Notes under the pieces: model-generated
Told to the model about the DNA's origin: nothing
Databases searched by the model: none
Seen by the model: only the letters and a program-made list of their open reading frames with translations
Shown: in pieces, positions 16,126-24,074 of the stretch
Numbering within the stretch: position 1 is the stretch's first letter
Layout: each line of letters begins with the position of its first letter
Assembly (NCBI RefSeq): GCF_022664455.2
Contig: NZ_JAKRKC020000001.1
Span: 1,178,001-1,242,000 of the forward strand
DNA: 64,000 nucleotides
Direction: 5' to 3'
From: Actinomadura luzonensis
GTDB lineage: Bacteria; Actinomycetota; Actinomycetes; Streptosporangiales; Streptosporangiaceae
Program-made: the position numbers and the translations under genes

Positions 16126-17010
16126 ATGTACAAGCACGCCATCGCGGCCTTCGCCGCCGCCTCGGGCCTCCTCATGGCCGCCGAGCCGGCGCTGGCCGAG
16201 AGTCAGCCCGTCCACGTCACGCTCTGCGGCGACAAGGACGCCATCAGCATCAACGTCTCGCCGCCGCCGCCGCTGAACGGCGCCGTCACCGCCGAGGACT
16301 TCCGTGAGCTGCTGCGGGCGATCGCCGCCGGCGACTGGTCGTCGGCCACACAGCCGATGTCCGCCGCCGCCGCGCCCGCCGCCGCGTCCGCCCCGGCCGC
16401 CGCGCAGGCCGCCGCGGACGACGCCGAGCAGGCCAAGCCGCTCTCCCCGGGCCGGGCGCTGTACGAGGAACTGCTCGGCGAGGTCCGCGCCTGCCTCGGC
16501 GACCGGCAGGCGCAGGCCGCGCCCGGCGACGGCCCGGTCGTTCCCCCGGGCACTCCCCCGGCCGCCGGTGCGGGCGCGTACGCGGGCGCGGACGCGCGGC
16601 AGCCGGGATGGCTCGGCTCGCCCGACCTCGCGGCGATGCTCGAAGCCCTGGTCTCGGGGCCGGTGACCTGCACGCCGGGCCAGCAGGCGCAGCCCGGCGA
16701 GCAGGCCATTGCCCCGGCCCCGGTCGCGGGCGTCGCGCCCACCCCGGCGGCGGCGGCCCCGGCCGCGGCCCAGGGCCCGGCGGAGGCCAGGCAGCCGCTG
16801 CTCGACGCCGTCAACCTGAGGGAGCTGGTGGACAGCGTCCTCGCCGGGCCGGCGACCTGCTCCACGAGCACCGCCGCCGTCACGACCGCCGGCGCCGCGC
16901 CCACCACCGCGGGACCGCCTCCGTGGATGCCCGCCCCCGCGCCGCAGAAGCGCTCGTTCCTGGACAGCATCGGGCTCGGGGGCCTGTTCGGCGGCATCCT
17001 GGGCGGCTGA
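16126..17010 (+). CDS. secreted Ala/Pro-rich protein with repeated Cys units
   Basis: A 294-residue exported protein with an SD (GGGAG) and a signal peptide ending near ALAES (residues 24-26). I recognise no family. The mature chain alternates low-complexity Ala/Pro linkers with three short related helical units: ELLRAIAAGDW, MLEALVSGPVTCTPGQ and LVDSVLAGPATCSTST. The last two share the (S/A)GPxTC motif. Four cysteines are present. The C-terminus is glycine-rich and hydrophobic (SIGLGGLFGGILGG), which might insert in or associate with a surface. The linkers would be good O-mannosylation substrates, but that is inference. Confidence 0.8.
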   Translation: MYKHAIAAFAAASGLLMAAEPALAESQPVHVTLCGDKDAISINVSPPPPLNGAVTAEDFRELLRAIAAGDWSSATQPMSAAAAPAAASAPAAAQAAADDAEQAKPLSPGRALYEELLGEVRACLGDRQAQAAPGDGPVVPPGTPPAAGAGAYAGADARQPGWLGSPDLAAMLEALVSGPVTCTPGQQAQPGEQAIAPAPVAGVAPTPAAAAPAAAQGPAEARQPLLDAVNLRELVDSVLAGPATCSTSTAAVTTAGAAPTTAGPPPWMPAPAPQKRSFLDSIGLGGLFGGILGG

Positions 17011-17015
17011 GCTGA

Positions 17016-17033
17016 GCCGGCGGGGTCGCCGGC
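17016..17033. terminator. short GC hairpin between convergent genes
   Basis: GCCGGC (17016-17021) and GCCGGC (17028-17033) can pair across a 6-base loop just after the secreted-protein stop codon and before the convergent P450 stop. There is no T-tract, so it is only a candidate bidirectional terminator. Confidence 0.4.
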
Positions 17034-17059
17034 CCAGGACGAACCACCCTGAACCCCCC

Positions 17060-18289
17060 TCACTCTTGAGGATCGAGCACCACGGGCAGGGCCACCGGGC
17101 CCTCGGTGATGAGCGAGGACGTGTACCGGATCTCCCCGGGAGGGACCGCCAGCCGCAGCCGCGGGAAACGCGCGAACAACGACGACAGCGCGACGCGCGC
17201 CTCCAGCCGGGCGAGCGGCGCGCCCAGGCAGAAGTGCGGGCCGCGGCCGAAGGCCAGGTGCACGTCCGGCACGCGGGCCAGGTCGAAGCGGCCCGCGTCG
17301 GGGCCGAACTTGGCCGGGTCCGTCCCCGTGCTGCTCAGGCTGACCATGATCGGCTCGCCGGCTCCGACCGTCGTCCCGCCGAGCCGCACGTCGCGGAGCG
17401 GGTAGCGGAACATCACGCCGACCACCGAGTTGCGGCTGCGCAGCGCCTCCTCCACCACCTGCTCCCAGGCGTCCTTGTCGCGGGCGAAGGCGAGCTGCTC
17501 GGGGTCGGCGCAGAGCGCGACGACCGCGTTGGCGATCAGGTGCACGGTGGTCTCGTGGCCGGCGATGAGCACCAGCCAGAGGATCCACAGCAGCTCCTCG
17601 TCGGACAGGCGGTCGCCGTCCTCCTCCTGGGCGCGGATCAGGGCGGTGGTGAGGTCGTCGCCGGGCTCCTCGCGCCTGCGGCGGATGTAGTCGCCCAGGT
17701 AGCCGAGCAGTCCCGCGCCGGCAGCCGCGACCTGCTCGGGGCCGGCGGCGTGCGAGAGCAGGGTGTTGCTCCAGTCGCGGATCTGGAACTGCTCCCCCTC
17801 GGGGACGCCGAACAGCTCGCAGATCACGATGACGGGCAGCGGCTCGGTGAAGAGCGGGACGAGGTCGACCTCGGGGGCGTGCCGGGCCTCGCGGGCGACC
17901 TGGCGGAGGAGGTCGTCGGTGATCTGCCGGACGCGGGGTTCGAGGCGCTGGACGCGGGCGGGGGTGAAGGCCCGGTTGATCAGGCCGCGCAGCCGCCGGT
18001 GGTCCTCGCCGTCCTTGGTGAGCAGGTGGTCGCCCTCGATGAGCTGGCGCAGCGGCCAGTCGGCGGGGATCGAGCCGTCGTGCAGCGCGGTGAAGTTGCG
18101 CGGGTTCTTGCTGTAGAGGACGCCGTCGTTGGTGAGGACTTCGTTGACCAGCTCGTACGAGCTGACGAGCCAGGCGGGCACCCGGCCCGGCAGCTCGATG
18201 CGGACGACGGGGCCGCTCTGGTCGCGGTAGCGGCCGATGGTCTCGGAGGTCCGCTCCGCCGGTGCGGGCAGCGGGAGTGGATTAGCCAT
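17060..18289 (-). CDS. cytochrome P450
   Basis: A 409-residue soluble bacterial P450. The I-helix motif is LIAGHETT, the ExxR pair is in EEALRSRN, and the heme ligand Cys is in FGRGPHFCLGAPLAR. The family is the actinomycete CYP105/107-like group by general appearance; the substrate is unknown. The ATG at 18289 is preferred because AGGAA lies 5 bases before it, while the in-frame ATG at 18304 lacks an SD. No ferredoxin or ferredoxin-reductase gene is adjacent, and no biosynthetic cluster surrounds it, so redox partners must come from elsewhere. Confidence 0.94.
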   Translation of the reverse strand: MANPLPLPAPAERTSETIGRYRDQSGPVVRIELPGRVPAWLVSSYELVNEVLTNDGVLYSKNPRNFTALHDGSIPADWPLRQLIEGDHLLTKDGEDHRRLRGLINRAFTPARVQRLEPRVRQITDDLLRQVAREARHAPEVDLVPLFTEPLPVIVICELFGVPEGEQFQIRDWSNTLLSHAAGPEQVAAAGAGLLGYLGDYIRRRREEPGDDLTTALIRAQEEDGDRLSDEELLWILWLVLIAGHETTVHLIANAVVALCADPEQLAFARDKDAWEQVVEEALRSRNSVVGVMFRYPLRDVRLGGTTVGAGEPIMVSLSSTGTDPAKFGPDAGRFDLARVPDVHLAFGRGPHFCLGAPLARLEARVALSSLFARFPRLRLAVPPGEIRYTSSLITEGPVALPVVLDPQE

Positions 18290-18509
18290 GAGGTTTCCTG
18301 ACATGGGCGAATGACTTCTTCACTCTCCGCGTTCCGGTCGGCCGGGCCAAGTGACCGAACCTGTCACCGCCAGGCCACATCCCCGTCCCCTGACCCACCA
18401 TCACCACAAACAGTGACAAAAGGTACGAGGACCAGCGCCTATCCCAACTCCGGCGTACCCTCACGAATGTGACCTCCCTGTCGCAACCGCCACTTCCCGG
18501 AGGCGGCGC

Positions 18510-19103
18510 ATGACCGCTCTTGGCCCGCGCGCCGTCCTCGTGCCCGATCTCGGCGAGGACCTGGCGCGGGCGGTGGAGGAGCTGGAGACGCTGCTGCTGA
18601 CGTTGCGGGCCGCCGAGGAGGCCGGCCACACGCTGCCCGGCTCACTGGCGAACGGCACCGCGCTGACCGCCCTGCGCCGGCTGTGGCGCGCGCTCGCTCC
18701 CACGCAGGGCCGCCGCGCCGCCGCCGCCCGGCTGGCCGGCCGCCTGTACGGCCCCGGCCGCCGCCGCGAGCACCTGCCGCCGCTGCGCCTGGTGGACGTG
18801 GACCCGCTCGACGTCGCCACGCTGTCGGCCGCCGCCGCGGCGCTGGGCAGGGGCGCCGCCCGGTCCGGCGTCGTACGCGAGGCCCTGCGCGCCGGCGGCG
18901 CCCGCTACTCGGGGTCCGACCTGGTCAGCGTGGCCGCCGGGATCAGCGGCCTGCTCGACCTCGCCGACACGGCCGAGTCCATCGTGCTGCGCGAACGCCT
19001 CGCCGAGGCCGGCCCCGGCGCCGACGTGGTGCTGACGCCGGCCGTCGAGCAGGCCTACCACGCCACCGCCCACCGCCTCAACGCGATGTGGCCCCGCCCG
19101 TGA
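18510..19103 (+). CDS. hypothetical protein, 197 aa
   Basis: Not recognised. The protein is helical, Ala/Leu/Arg-rich and cytosolic, without cysteines or membrane segments. A GGAGG SD lies 5 bases before the ATG. The GTG start of the next gene, a phosphotransferase, overlaps this stop codon (GTGA), so the two are co-translated and may act together. Conserved-looking patches are GRRREHLPPLRLVDVDPLDVATLS and the C-terminal YHATAHRLNAMW. It is divergent from the P450 gene across 220 bases that hold both promoters. Confidence 0.7.
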   Translation: MTALGPRAVLVPDLGEDLARAVEELETLLLTLRAAEEAGHTLPGSLANGTALTALRRLWRALAPTQGRRAAAARLAGRLYGPGRRREHLPPLRLVDVDPLDVATLSAAAAALGRGAARSGVVREALRAGGARYSGSDLVSVAAGISGLLDLADTAESIVLRERLAEAGPGADVVLTPAVEQAYHATAHRLNAMWPRP

Positions 19104-19888
19104 CCCACCCCCCGCCCGGGCACGGGACCCGCCCCCGCCGGGCGTCCCCGAAGCCCGCGCGCCACGCCCTCACCCGCCGGGCGACCGCGGCGGCCCTCGC
19201 CCTCGCCCGCCGCCACGGCCTCCCCGCCGGCGACGATCCCGCCGTCCTCGGGAACGTCTTCTCGCTGACGCTCCACCTCCGCCCGGCCCCGGTCGTGGCC
19301 CGGGTCGCGACCCGCATGCCCCGCCTGCGCAGCCCGATCGGCGACTGGCTGCGCATGGAGCTGGAGGTGACCGCGTACCTGGCGGCCCAGGGCGCGCCGG
19401 TCGTGTCCCCGAGCGCCGAGCTGCCGCCCGGCCCCCACCTGGAGGACGGCTTCGCGATCAGCTTCTGGACCTGGCTCGAACCCGACCCCGACCGCGTCGC
19501 CACCACCGCCGACTGCGCCGCGATGCTCGGCGACCTGCACGCCGTTCTCCGGACGTACCCGGGCGAGCTGCCCCTGATGTGCGCCAACGACGTCCCGCGC
19601 GGCCTGGCCCTGCTGGACGCGACCGGCGACGTGCTGAGCCCCGCCGAGAAGGACCTGGTGCGGAGCGCCGCCGCCGAGCTGGCCCCGTTCATGGCGGCGC
19701 CGCCCGGCGACCTCCAGCCGCTGCACGGCGACGCCTACCCCGCCAACCTGCTCGCCACCCGGCGCGCCGGCCTGGTGTGGATCGACTTCGAGGACGTCTG
19801 CCGCGGCCCGGTCGAGTGGGACCTGGCGACCATGATGGACGCCGGCGTGGTCCGCGACCTGCTGCCCGCCCTCGCCGCCCACCGGTGA
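19100..19888 (+). CDS. aminoglycoside-phosphotransferase-family kinase
   Basis: A 262-residue APH/choline-kinase-fold protein. The catalytic loop is PLHGDAYPANLL (HGDxxxxN) and the metal-binding Asp is in VWIDFEDVCRGPVEWDL. The N-terminal lobe is shorter than in true aminoglycoside kinases (usually above 260 plus extra helices), and no substrate-specific motif is visible, so resistance should not be assumed. The GTG start overlaps the upstream stop by 4 bases. Together with the 197-residue protein it forms a two-gene unit. A DinB gene follows after about 30 bases. Confidence 0.85.
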   Translation: MTHPPPGHGTRPRRASPKPARHALTRRATAAALALARRHGLPAGDDPAVLGNVFSLTLHLRPAPVVARVATRMPRLRSPIGDWLRMELEVTAYLAAQGAPVVSPSAELPPGPHLEDGFAISFWTWLEPDPDRVATTADCAAMLGDLHAVLRTYPGELPLMCANDVPRGLALLDATGDVLSPAEKDLVRSAAAELAPFMAAPPGDLQPLHGDAYPANLLATRRAGLVWIDFEDVCRGPVEWDLATMMDAGVVRDLLPALAAHR

Positions 19889-19919
19889 CGTGCCCCGGTG
19901 GCATCTCCTCGGTGACACA

Positions 19920-20531
19920 ATGTCCGGCATGATGGCATCGGACCAGAAAGCGGATCTCCACCGTTACCTCAAGACCGCCCGCGAGTCGTTCCTGTGGAAG
20001 CTCGACGGCCTGTCCGAGTACGACGTCCGCCGCCCGCTCACCCCCACCGGCACCAACCTCCTCGGCCTGGTCAAGCACCTGGCCAGCATCGAGCTCGGCT
20101 ACTTCGGCGCCACCTTCGGCCGCCCGTCCAACGAGCCGCTGCCGTGGCTGGCCGACGACGCCGAGCCGAACGCCGACCTGTGGGCGACCCCGGAGGAGTC
20201 CCGCGAGGAGCTGATCGCCCTCTACCACCGCGCCTGGGCGCACGCGGACGCCACGATCGAGGAGCTGGCCCTGGACGCGACCGGCCACGTGCCCTGGTGG
20301 CCGCCGCACCGCAACCCGGTCCCGCTGCACCTCATCCTCATCCACGTGATCGCCGAGACCAACCGGCACGGCGGCCACGCCGACATCGTCCGCGAGCTGA
20401 TCGACGGCGCGACCGGCCTCCGCCCCGAGAACAGCAACCTGCCCGACGCCGACCCGGCCTGGTGGGCCGCATACCGCGACCGGCTCGAACGCGCCGCCCG
20501 CGAGGCCGCCGGGCTGCGCCCGCCCGCATGA
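19920..20531 (+). CDS. DinB-superfamily (DUF664) protein
   Basis: About 203 residues of the DinB four-helix fold. Candidate metal ligands are the His of LVKHLASIELGYF and the histidines of ETNRHGGHADIVREL, the pattern seen in mycothiol- or bacillithiol-dependent DinB enzymes and their DUF664 relatives. The reaction is unknown. The start could be ATG at 19920, 19929 or 19932; no clear SD separates them. The next gene, an F420-dependent oxidoreductase homologue, starts within the stop codon (ATGA), so both are probably made from one message. Confidence 0.85.
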   Translation: MSGMMASDQKADLHRYLKTARESFLWKLDGLSEYDVRRPLTPTGTNLLGLVKHLASIELGYFGATFGRPSNEPLPWLADDAEPNADLWATPEESREELIALYHRAWAHADATIEELALDATGHVPWWPPHRNPVPLHLILIHVIAETNRHGGHADIVRELIDGATGLRPENSNLPDADPAWWAAYRDRLERAAREAAGLRPPA

Positions 20532-21037
20532 GCGGCGGCCGGCGGGCCGGCGACCGGGTCATCGCCGCGGTCCGCCCGTTCTTCCAGTGGCTGGCGGGCA
20601 CGAGGGGCTTCGCGCTGGCCGGCTCCCGCGTCGTGCCCGCGCTCGACCGCGCGCTCAGCCGGCTGAGCGGCGGCCGGCTGCTCATGGGCGACCGCCTCAT
20701 CCCCCACCTGCTGCTCACCACGACCGGCAGCAGGACCGGCCGCCCCCGCGAGACCCCGCTGGCCTGCCTGCCCGCCGGCGACGGCACGTTCCTCGTGGTC
20801 GGCAGCAACTTCGGCAAGGAGCGGCACCCGGCCTGGAGCGGCAACCTGCTCAAGACCCCGCAGGCCACGGTCACCTTCCGGGGCCGCGTCGTCCCGGTCA
20901 CCGCGACCCTGCTCACCGGCGCGGAGCGCGAGCGCGTCTGGCCGGACCTCATCCGCTTCTGGCCCCTCTACCAGGGCTACACCGAACGTTCGGGCCGCGA
21001 GCTGCGCGTCTTCCGCCTCACCCCGCGATCCCCCTGA
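20528..21037 (+). CDS. deazaflavin (F420)-dependent nitroreductase-family oxidoreductase
   Basis: A 169-residue split-barrel protein of the Ddn/FDOR-A family. PHLLLTTTGSRTGRPRETPL and VVGSNFGKERHPAWSGNLLKTPQATV are the typical F420-binding and core segments, and TERSGRELRVFRLTP closes the domain. These enzymes use reduced F420 to reduce quinones or nitro compounds; the substrate here is open. F420 use is consistent with an actinomycete host. It overlaps the DinB gene by 4 bases. Confidence 0.9.
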   Translation: MSGGRRAGDRVIAAVRPFFQWLAGTRGFALAGSRVVPALDRALSRLSGGRLLMGDRLIPHLLLTTTGSRTGRPRETPLACLPAGDGTFLVVGSNFGKERHPAWSGNLLKTPQATVTFRGRVVPVTATLLTGAERERVWPDLIRFWPLYQGYTERSGRELRVFRLTPRSP

Positions 21038-21144
21038 GCGCGACCGTGACCTTCCGGACACGCTGAGTAGAGGTACGGTGTGGAGGTGTCCCGCGGCACC
21101 TCCCTGCCCAGGCCCCCGCCGGCCGCCGCGGGCCCGAGAGGGTG

Positions 21145-21615
21145 ATGACCGTGCCCGCCCACCTGGTCAGCCTGCTCCTGCCCGGGGTGCTCGGGCTCGT
21201 GCTGGGCGAGGCGTTCCTCCGGCACCAGATCGAGGCGCTGCAGCGGGCGCTCGGCAGCATGACGTTCATCGTCGTGGAGGCGCTGGGGGCGCTGCTCATC
21301 GATTTCCCCCTGGCCTTCCTGAGCTCGCTGCTCTACCTGGCGCTGACGCCCGGGACCGGTCCCGCCAGGGAGGGGATGCTGGCCGGGGCCCGCTTCCTCA
21401 CCACGTTCCTGCTGCTGGTGGCGCTGATGGCGGTGCTGCGGAGGTTCACCGGCAGGTTCGACGTCGCCGGTCTGCACGCCGCCGTCCGTACGTCGATCAT
21501 CGCCGCCCGCGACGGCCTGTCCTGGCGTTTCCCTCTCATGATGGGCCTGTTCCTGGTCGCCGACTACCTCCTGTGCATGCTGGCCGGCCTCCTCGCCTAC
21601 CAGACCCTGACCTGA
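21145..21615 (+). CDS. small integral membrane protein
   Basis: A 156-residue protein with about four hydrophobic segments (near residues 8-22, 40-68, 83-98 and 131-153) and short charged loops. No family is recognised. The ATG at 21145 follows GAGAGG; the GTG three bases earlier is also possible. It has no close operon partner: 107 bases separate it from the oxidoreductase and 99 from the next gene. Confidence 0.7.
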   Translation: MTVPAHLVSLLLPGVLGLVLGEAFLRHQIEALQRALGSMTFIVVEALGALLIDFPLAFLSSLLYLALTPGTGPAREGMLAGARFLTTFLLLVALMAVLRRFTGRFDVAGLHAAVRTSIIAARDGLSWRFPLMMGLFLVADYLLCMLAGLLAYQTLT

Positions 21616-21714
21616 CCCGCCCGCACCCCCTAACCTCGATGACCGATAAAGACGGCCACATCCTGCCTGCGCCGCCCTCGTCCCCGCGCCCTTTTTCTCG
21701 TTCATCATGACGGC

Positions 21715-22377
21715 ATGTCCCAAGAGGTGATTCACGAGAACCCCGAGCTCGCGGAGCCCGCCGAGCCCGGCGAGGACACCCGGACGCGCCGGGACGGCCG
21801 CCGGCGGCGGTCCCTGATCGCCGGCCTCGCCGCCGTCACGCTCGCCGCCGCCGGCCTCGGCGCCTACCAGTACGCGCGGGCGCACGCCCCGCGCCCCGCG
21901 GACGGCGGCACCCCGCCGTGGCCGATCCCCGCCGACCCGCTGCCCGGCATCCGCGCCGCCGGGCTCGCCCCCGGCCCCATGGGCCACGCCGAGCACTACC
22001 ACGCCCATCTCGACGTCTTCGTGGACGGCGAGCAGGTGGAGGTCCCCGCCGACATCGGCATCGTCGGCGAGGAGATGGCCCCCGTGCACACCCACGACGA
22101 CCGCGGCGTCATCCACATCGAGTCGCACCACAAGGGCGACGTCTTCACCCTCGGCCAGATCTTCAAGGAGTGGGGCGTCACCCTGTCCGCCTCGCAGATC
22201 GGCGCGCTGAAGGCCGGCGGCGGCAAGGTGCTGACCACGGTGGTCGACGGGCGGCCGTACGCCGGCGACCCCGCGTCCCTCGTGCTCACGGGCCACCAGC
22301 AGATCGCCCTGGTGTACGGCACGCCGGACCCGTCCTTCCGCCCGCCGGCGAGGTTCACCTTCAAGTCCGACGAATAA
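21715..22377 (+). CDS. membrane-anchored His-rich extracytoplasmic protein
   Basis: A 220-residue protein with an acidic cytosolic head, a positive RRDGRRRR stop and one membrane segment (about 33-50), then an exported domain. The domain has a striking histidine pattern: HAEHYHAHLDVFVDGEQ, PVHTHDDRGVIHIESHHKG and FTLGQIFKEWGV. I have seen this arrangement in conserved hypothetical proteins of actinobacteria and archaea but know no assigned function. The His clusters suggest metal binding. The stop codon TAA shares its A with the ATG of the following VOC gene (TAATG), so the two are coupled. Confidence 0.8.
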   Translation: MSQEVIHENPELAEPAEPGEDTRTRRDGRRRRSLIAGLAAVTLAAAGLGAYQYARAHAPRPADGGTPPWPIPADPLPGIRAAGLAPGPMGHAEHYHAHLDVFVDGEQVEVPADIGIVGEEMAPVHTHDDRGVIHIESHHKGDVFTLGQIFKEWGVTLSASQIGALKAGGGKVLTTVVDGRPYAGDPASLVLTGHQQIALVYGTPDPSFRPPARFTFKSDE

Positions 22378-22742
22378 TGGAGCACGTGACGTTCGAGGAA
22401 GTGGCTCCCGTGGTGCCGGTGCGGGACCTGGACGCGGCGCTCGACCGCTACCGCCGGCTCGGCTTCGCCGTACGGGCCTATCAGGGCCCCGCCCGCTACG
22501 GGTACGCCGACCGCGACCAGGTCTCGCTGCACCTGAGCGAGTGGGACGAGCACGACCCGGCCCGCACCGGCGCGGTCGTCTACCTGTACGTCTCCGACGC
22601 CGACGCCGTGCACGCCGAGTGGACGGCGGCGGGCCTGCCGGGCCGCTTCCACCCGCCGGGCGACACTCCGTGGGGGATGCGCGAGTTCTCCTACGTCGAC
22701 CCCGACGGCACCCTGCACCGCGTGGGCCACCACCTCCGGTGA
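22377..22742 (+). CDS. VOC-family (bleomycin-resistance/glyoxalase-like) protein
   Basis: A 121-residue single VOC module. It starts with VAPVVPVRDLDAALDRYRRLGF and ends with GMREFSYVDPDGTLHRVG, the pattern of bleomycin-binding proteins and of the DGN-lacking small glyoxalase relatives. Metal ligands or a drug-binding cleft cannot be assigned with certainty. The start overlaps the stop of the His-rich membrane protein by one base. The stop codon lies inside a 6-3-6 palindrome that may serve the next promoter. Confidence 0.85.
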   Translation: MEHVTFEEVAPVVPVRDLDAALDRYRRLGFAVRAYQGPARYGYADRDQVSLHLSEWDEHDPARTGAVVYLYVSDADAVHAEWTAAGLPGRFHPPGDTPWGMREFSYVDPDGTLHRVGHHLR

Positions 22743-22833
22743 AACGTTCACCGCCGAAACATTTCATTCGCCATAAAGCCACCTGAAACCGCACGACGAT
22801 CCCCCACAAGCGCTTATCGCGCCGAAACATTTC
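22738..22833 (+). promoter_or_regulatory. repeated palindromic sites upstream of the deacetylase gene
   Basis: GGTGAA-ACG-TTCACC (22738-22752) is a perfect palindrome. GCCGAAACATTTC occurs twice, at 22753-22765 and 22821-22833, each containing the near-palindrome GAAACATTTC. These sites lie just upstream of a good promoter and are candidates for a carbohydrate-responsive regulator. Confidence 0.5.
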
Positions 22834-22842
22834 TTTCCATCG

Positions 22843-22871
22843 TTGACACATTTCTGTGCCCTCTCCACAAT
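22843..22871 (+). promoter_or_regulatory. sigma70-type promoter of the polysaccharide deacetylase gene
   Basis: TTGACA (22843-22848) is a perfect -35 hexamer, and CACAAT (22866-22871) lies 17 bases further, the ideal spacing. The ATG of the deacetylase is at 22912. Such a consensus-like housekeeping promoter is uncommon in this GC-rich window. Confidence 0.75.
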
Positions 22872-22911
22872 GACCGGAGGTGAATCCGCCCCCAACGATC
22901 AAGGAATCAGC

Positions 22912-23931
22912 ATGATCGACCGGAAGCGCCGCCCCACCCTGCTCGCCGCCCTGCTCGGCGCGCTCCTCGCCGTCTGCCTGGCCGCCACCGCCACCACCGC
23001 GCTGGCCGCCAACCGCGGTCTCGCCGCCGCCGACTGCAGCGCCGGCTACGTCGGCCTGACCTACGACGACGGGCCCAACCCCGGCAACACCATGACCCTG
23101 CTCAACGCGCTGACCTCGAACGGCCTGCGCGCCACGATGTTCAACATCGGGCAGAACGCCCAGAACAACCCGTCACTGGTCCGGGCGCAGCGCGACGCGG
23201 GCATGTGGATCGGCAACCACAGCTACACCCACCCGCACCTCACCCAGCTCGGCGGCTCGCAGATCCTGTCCGAGCTGCAGCGCACCCAGCAGGCGATCCA
23301 GCAGGCCACGGGCACCGCCCCGCGGCTGTTCCGGCCGCCGTACGGGGAGACCAACGCCACGCTGAAGTCGGCCGAGCAGCAGCTCGGCCTCACCGAGATC
23401 ATCTGGGACGTCGACTCGCAGGACTGGAACGGCGCCAGCACGGCGCAGATCGTCCAGGCCGCCGGCCGGCTGCAGAACGGCCAGATCATCCTCATGCACG
23501 ACCAGTACGCCACCACGGTGTCCGCCATCCCGCAGATCGCCGCGAACCTGCGCAGCCGCGGCCTGTGCGCCGGCATGATCTCGCCCTCCACCGGCCGGGC
23601 CGTCGCCCCCGACGGCGGCACCGGCCCCACGGGCGGCCCGACGTCCCCGACGCCCGGCGGCGGCTCCTGCACGGCCACCGTCCAGCAGGGCCAGCAGTGG
23701 TCCGACCGGTTCAACCTGTCGGTCACCGTCTCGGGCACGAACGCGTGGATCGTCACGGTCACCGTGACCCCGCCACAGAAGATCATCGCCACCTGGAACG
23801 GCAGCCCGTCCTGGGACTCCAGCGGCAACGTGATGACGATGCGCCCGAACGGCAGCGGCAACACCTTCGGCTTCACCGTGCAGCACAACGGCAACTGGAC
23901 CTGGCCCTCGGTCTCCTGCCGCACGAGCTGA
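22912..23931 (+). CDS. secreted polysaccharide deacetylase (CE4) with C-terminal CBM2
   Basis: A 339-residue exported enzyme. A signal peptide (1-33) is followed by a NodB domain (about 44-205): TYDDGP (Asp52-Asp53), GNHSYTHPHL (His103, His107), FRPPYGETN, WDVDSQDW and LMHDQY are the five CE4 motifs, all intact. A Gly/Pro/Thr linker (about 220-240) leads to a cellulose/chitin-binding CBM2 (CTATVQQGQQW to the C-terminal Cys). Family relatives are acetylxylan esterases and chitin or chito-oligosaccharide deacetylases. An AAGGA SD and a strong promoter precede the ATG at 22912, and a terminator follows the stop. Confidence 0.95.
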   Translation: MIDRKRRPTLLAALLGALLAVCLAATATTALAANRGLAAADCSAGYVGLTYDDGPNPGNTMTLLNALTSNGLRATMFNIGQNAQNNPSLVRAQRDAGMWIGNHSYTHPHLTQLGGSQILSELQRTQQAIQQATGTAPRLFRPPYGETNATLKSAEQQLGLTEIIWDVDSQDWNGASTAQIVQAAGRLQNGQIILMHDQYATTVSAIPQIAANLRSRGLCAGMISPSTGRAVAPDGGTGPTGGPTSPTPGGGSCTATVQQGQQWSDRFNLSVTVSGTNAWIVTVTVTPPQKIIATWNGSPSWDSSGNVMTMRPNGSGNTFGFTVQHNGNWTWPSVSCRTS

Positions 23932-23943
23932 CCCGCACACCGC

Positions 23944-23972
23944 GCGGCCGGGCGTCGCCTCCGCCCGGCCGC
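23944..23972 (+). terminator. hairpin terminator after the deacetylase gene
   Basis: GCGGCCGGGCG (23944-23954) pairs perfectly with CGCCCGGCCGC (23962-23972) across a 7-base loop, 12 bases after the stop codon. No T-tract follows. Confidence 0.8.
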
Positions 23973-24074
23973 CGGCCCCACAGGATAGCCGCCCCTAGAC
24001 GCTCACTTCGATCTTGTTCACCCCGTCCCTGCCGCGATAATCGACAATTGCCGGACGGGAATGAGGAGAGCGTT

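Noticed and set aside
19100..19888. An aminoglycoside-resistance gene
   Set aside because: Only the general phosphotransferase motifs are present; nothing indicates aminoglycosides as substrate.
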